Below, one piece after another: positions 12,523 to 17,253 of a stretch of DNA of 17,253 nt. A program made the position numbers and the translations under genes. The stretch comes from Chloroflexota bacterium. GTDB lineage: Bacteria > Chloroflexota > Limnocylindria > Limnocylindrales > CSP1-4. The notes below the pieces were generated by a model that had not been told where the DNA came from, did no database searches, and saw only the letters and a list, made by a program, of their open reading frames with translations. The stretch lies in contig VGPE01000036.1 of NCBI GenBank assembly GCA_016875645.1, positions 1 to 17,253 of the forward strand, written 5' to 3'. Numbering within the stretch: position 1 is the first letter of the stretch; every line of letters begins with the position of its first letter.

Positions 12523-14598
12523 TCAGACGAACAGCGGCCCGAAGATCACGGCCACGATCGCCATCAGCTTGAGCAGGATGTTGATCGAGGGGCCGGACGT
12601 GTCCTTGAACGGGTCGCCGATCGTGTCACCCGTGATCGCCGCCGCGTGCGGCGCCGAGCCCTTGCCGCCGTGATGGCCGATCTCGATCCATTTCTTGGCG
12701 TTGTCCCACGCGCCCCCGGCATTGGCCATGAACAGCGCCAGCAGGAACCCGGTGGCGACCGAGCCCATCAGCAGCCCGCCCAGGGCTTCCGGTCCCAGCG
12801 TGGCAACCACCAGGATCGGCGCGAGCACCGCGATGGATGCGGGCGGGAACATGGCCCGCAGGGCGCCCTGGGTGCTGATATCCACCGCCCGCGCAGCGTC
12901 CGGCTCCACGCCCGGTCGGCCCTCCAGCAGGCCCGGGATCTCGTGGAACTGGCGGCGCACCTCGGCGATCATGTCCCCGGCTGCCGCGCCCACGGCATGC
13001 ATGGTGAGTGCCGAGAACAGCATCGGCAGCATCCCGCCCAGGACCAGCCCGATCAGCACCCGTGCGTCGGTCAGGTTCAGCACGTCCACCTGGACGGCGG
13101 CAACGTACGCGGCGCCGAGTGCCAGCGCCGTCAGGACCGCGGACCCGATCGCGAACCCCTTGCCGGTGGCGGCCGTGGTGTTGCCCAGCGCGTCCAGGGC
13201 GTCGGTGCGGTGCCGGACCACCGGATCGAGGCCGCCCTGCTCCGCCAGCCCGCCCGCATTGTCGGCAACCGGACCGTAGGCGTCGGTTGCGAGCGTGATC
13301 CCCAGGGTGGACAGCATCCCCACCGCCGCCAGCGCCACCCCGTACAGGCCGGCCAGTTCGTTGGCCACCCAGATCCCGGCCGCGATCGCGATGGCCGGCA
13401 CCACCACGCTCATGAAGCCCACCGCCACGCCCGCGATCACCACCGAGGCCGGACCGGTGACGGATTGCGACGCGATCCAGCGGGTGGGCCGGTACTGGTA
13501 GGACGTGAAGTACTCGGTGGCAAGGCCGATCACCTGGCCCACCACGAGGCCGGTGAGCACCACCCAGAACAGCTCGAACGGCAGTTCCAGCACCGCGATC
13601 AGCACCGCCGCCCCGCCCAGCGCGAAGAACGCGGCGGCGAAGATGCCCGCGCGCAGCGCCCACAGCAGGCGACCCATGGACGCCGTGGGTCCGGTCCGCA
13701 CGAAGCTCGTGGCCACCACGGAGGCAACAATTCCGATCGCGGCGAGCCACAGCGGGAGCACGGCCAGGCTGGCATCGAAGTCGGGCGCCGGCAGGCCGAA
13801 GGCCGCCGCACCCGCAACGGCCAGGGCAAGCGACGCCACCAGGGCGCCCACGTAGGACTCGAACAGGTCCGCCCCCATCCCCGCCACGTCGCCCACGTTG
13901 TCGCCCACGTTGTCCGCGATCGTGGCCGGGTTGCGCGGGTCATCCTCGGGGATACCTGCCTCCACCTTGCCCACCAGATCGGCACCCACGTCTGCGGCCT
14001 TCGTGTAGATGCCGCCTCCAACGCGCGCGAACAGGGCCACCGACGACGCACCGAACGCAAAGCCCGCCAAGACGTTCGGGTCGCGGAACACGAACCACAG
14101 GCCGGCCACGCCCAGCAGCCCGATGCCGACCACGGCCAGCCCCATCACCGTGCCGGTGGAGAAGGCGATCCGGAGCGCGGGGTTCAGCCCCTCGATCGCC
14201 GCCGCGGCCGTCCGCGTATTGCCCCGGATCGCTGCGCTCATGCCCACGAATCCGGCCGCCCCGGAGCCCAGCGCGCCCAGCACGAACGCAAGCGCGGTCC
14301 ACGGCCCCTGGCCGCGCAGTGCGATCGCGGGGGCGTTCAATTCGGCGATCCGTGCGTTGCCGAGGGCGTTGTAGTCGATCAGGGCGCCGATCACCACCGC
14401 CACGCCGGTCACGAACACGGCCAGAATCGAGTACTCACGGCGCAGGAACGCCATGGCACCCTGGCGGATGAGGCGCCCGATCTGCACCACTTGGGGCGGC
14501 CCCTCGGGATGCGCGAGCATCCGGCGCCCGATCAGGGCAGCGGCGGCCAGACCGCCGAGCGCCACCATGGCAGGAATGAGGACGGCGAGGCCGATCAA
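12523..14598 (-). CDS. hppA: Membrane-bound ion-translocating pyrophosphatase, K+-dependent type
   Basis: A 691-residue polytopic protein with all the hallmarks of membrane pyrophosphatases, which couple PPi hydrolysis to pumping of H+ (or Na+) across the membrane. The substrate motif DVGADLVGKVE is at 203-213, followed by IPEDDPRNPATIADNVGDNVGD. ATDAYGPVADNAGG and the C-terminal GDTIGDPFKDTSGPS complete the acidic active site. The K+-sensitivity signature reads GNTTAATGKG (472-481). Ala476 and Gly479 are the residues typical of K+-dependent enzymes; K+-independent ones have Lys and Thr there. H+ versus Na+ specificity cannot be settled by eye. The TTG at 14596-14598 is chosen as start because GGAGG lies 7 nt upstream and it begins the first hydrophobic helix. 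A longer start at 14712 would add an Arg/Pro-rich segment and reach toward the divergent promoter. Length fits the family. Confidence 0.95.
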   Translation of the reverse strand: MIGLAVLIPAMVALGGLAAAALIGRRMLAHPEGPPQVVQIGRLIRQGAMAFLRREYSILAVFVTGVAVVIGALIDYNALGNARIAELNAPAIALRGQGPWTALAFVLGALGSGAAGFVGMSAAIRGNTRTAAAAIEGLNPALRIAFSTGTVMGLAVVGIGLLGVAGLWFVFRDPNVLAGFAFGASSVALFARVGGGIYTKAADVGADLVGKVEAGIPEDDPRNPATIADNVGDNVGDVAGMGADLFESYVGALVASLALAVAGAAAFGLPAPDFDASLAVLPLWLAAIGIVASVVATSFVRTGPTASMGRLLWALRAGIFAAAFFALGGAAVLIAVLELPFELFWVVLTGLVVGQVIGLATEYFTSYQYRPTRWIASQSVTGPASVVIAGVAVGFMSVVVPAIAIAAGIWVANELAGLYGVALAAVGMLSTLGITLATDAYGPVADNAGGLAEQGGLDPVVRHRTDALDALGNTTAATGKGFAIGSAVLTALALGAAYVAAVQVDVLNLTDARVLIGLVLGGMLPMLFSALTMHAVGAAAGDMIAEVRRQFHEIPGLLEGRPGVEPDAARAVDISTQGALRAMFPPASIAVLAPILVVATLGPEALGGLLMGSVATGFLLALFMANAGGAWDNAKKWIEIGHHGGKGSAPHAAAITGDTIGDPFKDTSGPSINILLKLMAIVAVIFGPLFV

Positions 14599-14724
14599 GG
14601 ACGCACCTCCTGGTCTGCGGCCCGGACGGGGTCGGCTAGGCCGGCGGTTGCGGCGCGCAGATCCGGCGCGCGCATCGGTCACGGCGACTCCTAACCCGCC
14701 CGACCACCCCAAGGCGGGCCTGGA

Positions 14725-14759
14725 GACCGGCGCCGCTTGACATGGCCCGGACCGGCGCC
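14725..14759 (+). repeat. Pair of 10-bp direct repeats flanking the -35 box
   Basis: The sequence gaccggcgcc occurs at 14725-14734 and again at 14750-14759, a 25-bp period. The first copy ends 2 bp before the TTGACA box and the second ends exactly at the -10 box. They are possible regulator sites, but each contains the GC palindrome ggcgcc, which is common in such DNA. Confidence 0.4.
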
Positions 14760-14765
14760 TAGCAT
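14737..14765 (+). promoter_or_regulatory. Sigma70-type promoter of the arsR-type/PI-synthesis operon
   Basis: A perfect TTGACA (14737-14742) and a TAGCAT -10 (14760-14765) are separated by exactly 17 bp. The predicted start of transcription is near 14772, giving a leader of about 65 nt before the GTG at 14839. This is the best promoter in the window. It lies in the 240-bp divergent region between hppA and the ArsR-type gene. It also shows that the longest possible reading frame, beginning at the TTG of the -35 box, cannot be the real start. Confidence 0.7.
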
Positions 14766-14795
14766 CAACGCCGCTTTATATCAACGCCGGTTTAT
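14764..14795 (+). repeat. Tandem 16-bp repeat over the predicted transcription start
   Basis: Two adjoining copies, atcaacgccgctttat (14764-14779) and atcaacgccggtttat (14780-14795), differ at one base. They begin inside the -10 box and cover the expected start of transcription, the usual place for a repressor operator. The A/T-containing ends stand out from the surrounding GC-rich DNA. The ArsR-type protein encoded next is the obvious candidate binder. Confidence 0.6.
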
Positions 14796-14838
14796 GTCCC
14801 CAGCCGGCCGGCCCAGCGCCAGGAGCGAAACCCCCGCC

Positions 14839-15192
14839 GTGCCGTCCCCCGCCCGCATCCGGTCCACCCTCGCCACAATCGTGGACCAGCCCGACGAACT
14901 GCGCAAGTTGCGCGTGTTCCACAAGGCGCTCGCCGACGTCAACCGGTTGCGCATCGTGCAGCGGCTCGCGCGCGGGCGCGCCAGCGTGACCGAGCTGATC
15001 GAGCACGTCGGGCTCTCGCAGCCGCTGGTCAGCTGGCATCTCGGTCGGCTGCGGGCCGCGGGTCTCGTCGAGACCAAGCGAACGGGCCGCGAGGTGCTGT
15101 GCGCCCTGCGCCCCGACGCGTTCGAGGCGATAGCCGCCCGCCAGCGCGCGATCCTCGGTCTCGCCCAGCCGCCGGTGGAGGGGCAGGCATGA
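14839..15192 (+). CDS. ArsR/SmtB-type winged-helix transcriptional regulator
   Basis: A small DNA-binding protein (117 residues from this start). It has the ArsR-type core: LRVFHKALADVNRLRIVQRLARG, then the helix-turn-helix ASVTELIEHVGLSQPLVSWHLGRL, then a wing (GLVETKRTGREVLCALRP). ArsR proteins are homodimeric repressors released by metals or other signals. The classical ELCVCDL metal site is absent and only one Cys is present, so a non-metal signal or simple autorepression is more likely. The start is uncertain. GTG 14839 has AGGAG about 12 nt upstream and gives a typical length, whereas ATG 14794 lacks a Shine-Dalgarno and overlaps the tandem repeat. The stop overlaps the next gene as ATGA, so it is cotranscribed with phosphatidylinositol synthesis genes and is the likely regulator of its own operon and perhaps of divergent hppA. 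Confidence 0.85.
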   Translation: MPSPARIRSTLATIVDQPDELRKLRVFHKALADVNRLRIVQRLARGRASVTELIEHVGLSQPLVSWHLGRLRAAGLVETKRTGREVLCALRPDAFEAIAARQRAILGLAQPPVEGQA

Positions 15193-15848
15193 GCGGGCCC
15201 GTCTCGGGCCAGTCGCTCGTCTCGACCGCAACCCGCGACCGCCTGCGCGGCTTCGCCGTGCCCGTCGCGACCGCGCTCGGCCGCCTCGGCCTCAGCCCCG
15301 ACGCGCTGACGTTGATCGGCTTCGTCGGCACGACCATCGCCGCCGCGGCAGCCGCCGCCGGATGGTGGCTGGCAGCCGGGATCCTCGTGCTCGGCTTCGG
15401 CATCTTCGACCTCTTCGACGGCGCCCTCGCCCGGGCCACGAGCAGGACCTCGGCGTTCGGCGCGTTCCTGGACTCGACCCTCGACCGGACCGGGGAGAAC
15501 CTCGTCTACGCGGGCATCGCCTACGGGGCGGCCGTCGCCGGTTACCCGCTCATCACAGCTTCGGCTGTGCTCGCGCTGGCGTTCTCGTCGGTCGTCACGT
15601 ACGCCCGCGCGAAGGCCGAAGTCGAGGGCATCCGCGGGGACGTCGGCGTGGCGCCGCGACCTGAGCGGCTCGTCCTGCTCTCGGCGGGCCTTGCGATCGC
15701 CGGCGTTCTCGGCGTCTCGGCGGGGTCGAACGGCACACTCGTCCTGACGGGGGCCCTGGCCCTCATCGCGATCCTGTCCGCCATCACCGTCATCCAGCGG
15801 ATCCTCGTGGTCCGCCACCAACTGCATCAGAAGCCCGGGAATCGGTAG
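15189..15848 (+). CDS. CDP-alcohol phosphatidyltransferase, probable phosphatidylinositol-phosphate synthase
   Basis: A 219-residue integral membrane enzyme, about six helices, of the CDP-alcohol phosphotransferase family. The full signature D(x2)DG(x2)AR(x8)G(x3)D(x3)D is present at residues 74-99 (D74, D77, G78, A81, R82, G91, D95, D99). The N-terminal ALGRLGLSPDALTLIG and the later YARAKAEVEG...PRPERLVLL resemble actinobacterial phosphatidylinositol-phosphate synthases, which transfer inositol-3-phosphate to CDP-diacylglycerol. The gene lies directly before ino1, which makes the inositol phosphate, and this strongly supports that role. Phosphatidylglycerophosphate synthase or another acceptor remains formally possible. 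The ATG start overlaps the preceding stop as ATGA, indicating translational coupling to the ArsR-type regulator. Confidence 0.87.
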   Translation: MSGPVSGQSLVSTATRDRLRGFAVPVATALGRLGLSPDALTLIGFVGTTIAAAAAAAGWWLAAGILVLGFGIFDLFDGALARATSRTSAFGAFLDSTLDRTGENLVYAGIAYGAAVAGYPLITASAVLALAFSSVVTYARAKAEVEGIRGDVGVAPRPERLVLLSAGLAIAGVLGVSAGSNGTLVLTGALALIAILSAITVIQRILVVRHQLHQKPGNR

Positions 15849-15872
15849 CAACACAGGGAGATGGAGCAGCAA

Positions 15873-17171
15873 ATGGCCAGCACCAACGGCAAGACCCGCG
15901 CGAGCGGCGGCAACGGCGCCCGTCCCGAGAAGGCCTGGGCCGGCGCCGATCGGCGTGGCGACGGCAAGATCCGCGTCGCGATCGTCGGCGTCGGCAACTG
16001 CGCCAGCAGCCTCGTCCAGGGCCGCACGTACTACGAGAACGCCAACGACGACGACTTCGTCCCGGGGCTGATGCACGTCAACCTCGGCGGTTACCACGTC
16101 CGGGACATCGAGTTCGTGGCCGCCTTCGACATCGACAAGAACAAGGTCGGCAAGGACCTGTCCGAGGCGATCTACCAGAAGCCCAACAACACCTACGTCT
16201 TCCAGCAGGTGCCGCACCTGGGCGTGCCGGTCGAGCGCGGCATGACCCACGACGGCCTCGGCAAGTACCTCAGCCAGATCATCGAGAAGGCGCCCGGACC
16301 CACCGCGGACATCGTCGGCATCCTCAAGGAGCGCGAGGTCGACGTGATGGTCTCCTACCTCCCGGTCGGGAGCGAGGAGGCGACCAAGTGGTACGTCGAG
16401 CAGGCGCTGCGCGCCGGCGTCGGGTTCATCAACGCGATTCCCGTGTTCATCGGGCGTGAGCCGTACTGGCAGCGCCGGTTCGCCGAGGAAGGCCTGCCGG
16501 TCATCGGCGACGACATCAAGAGCCAGGTCGGCGCGACGATCACGCACCGCGTGCTCACCCGCCTGTTCATGGACCGCGGCGTCCGCCTCGACCGGACCTA
16601 CCAGCTCAACTTCGGCGGCAACACGGACTTCCTGAACATGCTCGAGCGCGAGCGCCTGGAGTCCAAGAAGATCAGCAAGACCAACGCCGTGACCTCGATG
16701 CTGGATTACGAGGTCTCGGACGACGACGTCCACGTCGGCCCGTCTGACCACGTGCCCTGGCTCCAGGACCGCAAGTGGTGCTACATCCGGATGGAGGGCA
16801 CGACGTACGGCGACGTGCCGCTCAACGCGGAGCTCAAGCTCGAGGTCTGGGACTCGCCCAACAGCGCGGGCGTCATCACTGACGCCATCCGCTGCCTCAA
16901 GCTCGGCTTGGACCGCGGTCTCAGCGGCACGTTGGTGGCACCGTCGGCGTACTTCATGAAGAGCCCGCCGATTCAGATCCACGACGACATCGCATACAAC
17001 CGGGTCGAGGCGTTCATCCGCGGCGAGGACAACGAGACGCTGGTCGGGACCGAGAGGCCGACCGTCCGAAAGCTGCGCCACCTGGCAGGCGGCCACCGGC
17101 CGGCGGCCGACGTCACGGCTGCCCCAACCGCGACGGGTGCCGCCAAGGGCAAGGCCGCTGCCCGACGCTGA
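15873..17171 (+). CDS. ino1: Inositol-3-phosphate synthase
   Basis: A 432-residue protein of the myo-inositol-1-phosphate synthase family, NAD+-dependent, cyclising glucose-6-phosphate to inositol-3-phosphate. The NAD-binding loop VAIVGVGNCASSL is at 35-47. Family blocks follow: MVSYLPVGSEEATKWY, GDDIKSQVGATITHR, NFGGNTDFLNM, KISKTNAVTSML, and EVWDSPNSAGVITDAIR. The protein is of the shorter prokaryotic type. About 30 polar N-terminal residues and a C-terminal Ala/Lys/Arg-rich tail (about 406-432) extend the core. ATG 15873 is preferred because GGAG lies 6 nt upstream; ATG 15861 directly abuts the only ribosome-binding sequence. The gene starts 24 bp after the CDP-alcohol phosphotransferase and its stop overlaps the next start as TGATG. 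It supplies the soluble precursor for phosphatidylinositol lipids made by its neighbour. Confidence 0.95.
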   Translation: MASTNGKTRASGGNGARPEKAWAGADRRGDGKIRVAIVGVGNCASSLVQGRTYYENANDDDFVPGLMHVNLGGYHVRDIEFVAAFDIDKNKVGKDLSEAIYQKPNNTYVFQQVPHLGVPVERGMTHDGLGKYLSQIIEKAPGPTADIVGILKEREVDVMVSYLPVGSEEATKWYVEQALRAGVGFINAIPVFIGREPYWQRRFAEEGLPVIGDDIKSQVGATITHRVLTRLFMDRGVRLDRTYQLNFGGNTDFLNMLERERLESKKISKTNAVTSMLDYEVSDDDVHVGPSDHVPWLQDRKWCYIRMEGTTYGDVPLNAELKLEVWDSPNSAGVITDAIRCLKLGLDRGLSGTLVAPSAYFMKSPPIQIHDDIAYNRVEAFIRGEDNETLVGTERPTVRKLRHLAGGHRPAADVTAAPTATGAAKGKAAARR

Positions 17172-17253
17172 TGGAGGAGCACCGCGAGACGCTCGCGCGA
17201 CGCCTCGCCCGCAGCCTGGGTCGGCTGCCCGGCGGAAGCGCCGCCCGCTCCCG
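17171..17253 (+). CDS. Start of a further operon gene (partial)
   Basis: The ATG at 17171 overlaps the ino1 stop as TGATG and the frame is open to the window edge (27 complete codons, starting MEEHRETLARRLARSLGRLP). Coupling to ino1 suggests another step in inositol-lipid synthesis. In mycobacteria the phosphatidylinositol-phosphate synthase gene is followed by an acyltransferase and the mannosyltransferase pimA, so an acyltransferase is conceivable. The visible residues are too few to decide. Confidence 0.6.
   Translation, partial: MEEHRETLARRLARSLGRLPGGSAARS

Noticed and set aside
11542..14694. Very long plus-strand open frame (1050 codons) across the GHL10-like gene and hppA
   Set aside because: It is antisense to hppA and out of frame with the GHL10-like gene. 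The product is rich in His, Arg, Gln and Gly without any domain, as expected of a shadow frame in high-GC DNA.
14737..14838. TTG at 14737 as the start of the ArsR-type protein
   Set aside because: This TTG is the first codon-like triplet of a perfect -35 box (TTGACA) with a matching -10 17 bp downstream, so it should lie upstream of the transcript.
14781..17096. Long minus-strand open frame (771 codons) opposite the PI operon
   Set aside because: It is antisense to three well-supported genes, and its composition (Val/Asp/Arg/Leu repeats) is that of a reverse-frame shadow.
1..17253. CRISPR arrays, tRNA or rRNA genes, insertion sequences, prophage or toxin-antitoxin genes
   Set aside because: I looked for regularly spaced repeats, cloverleaf-like sequence, transposase motifs and small paired genes on both strands and found none. 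Base composition looks even across the window.

Overview
The window is uniformly GC-rich bacterial chromosome (roughly 70% by eye, not counted). Genes are tightly packed, several start codons are GTG or TTG, and I see no transposase, integrase, tRNA, rRNA or CRISPR array. A phosphatidylinositol operon (CDP-alcohol phosphotransferase plus inositol-3-phosphate synthase), a K+-dependent-type membrane pyrophosphatase, a sortase-like protein and CorA and DHA2-type transporters suggest a Gram-positive-like, high-GC lineage. Chloroflexota (for example Limnocylindria/Ellin6529-like) or Actinomycetota are my best guesses; the phylum is an inference, not a direct reading.

Layout. Positions 1-483 (+) hold the 3' end of a sortase-fold protein whose catalytic Cys is Ser. 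Positions 502-3226 (-) hold a DHA2-type MFS exporter followed by an overlapping CorA-type transporter. Positions 3421-5981 (-) hold an unrecognised 282-residue protein coupled by a TGATG overlap to a ThDP-dependent enzyme of the acetolactate synthase superfamily. Divergent from this pair, across about 100 bp containing a long dyad, is an M19 (renal dipeptidase-like) protein (6083-7159, +). It is followed by an SRPBCC plus SDR fusion (7361-8818, +). Positions 8834-10743 (-) hold a monomeric-sarcosine-oxidase-type flavoenzyme followed by an HpcH/HpaI aldolase. Divergent from that pair is a glycosyl-hydrolase-like TIM-barrel protein (10787-12457, +). Positions 12523-14598 (-) hold hppA. Positions 14839 to the right edge (+) hold an ArsR-type regulator, a phosphatidylinositol-phosphate synthase-like enzyme, Ino1 and the first codons of a further gene, each overlapping or closely abutting the next.

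How the genes work together. The clearest unit is the right-hand operon. Ino1 makes inositol-3-phosphate from glucose-6-phosphate, and the CDP-alcohol phosphotransferase would join it to CDP-diacylglycerol to give phosphatidylinositol phosphate. The ArsR-type protein encoded first is the natural candidate regulator; its gene has a good TTGACA-N17-TAGCAT promoter followed by a tandem 16-bp repeat. The centre of the window looks like small-molecule catabolism: a ThDP enzyme, an amidohydrolase-like M19 protein, an amine oxidase and an aldolase. No substrate can be read from the sequence.

The most interesting points are the coupled unknown protein/ThDP-enzyme pair sharing a divergent control region with an M19 protein that lacks half its usual metal ligands, and the apparent ArsR control of inositol-lipid synthesis. 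Several proteins also carry substitutions at signature residues: sortase Cys to Ser, CorA GMN to GMS, the ThDP-motif NN to HD, and SDR Tyr to Trp. No exotic defence or mobile system is visible.
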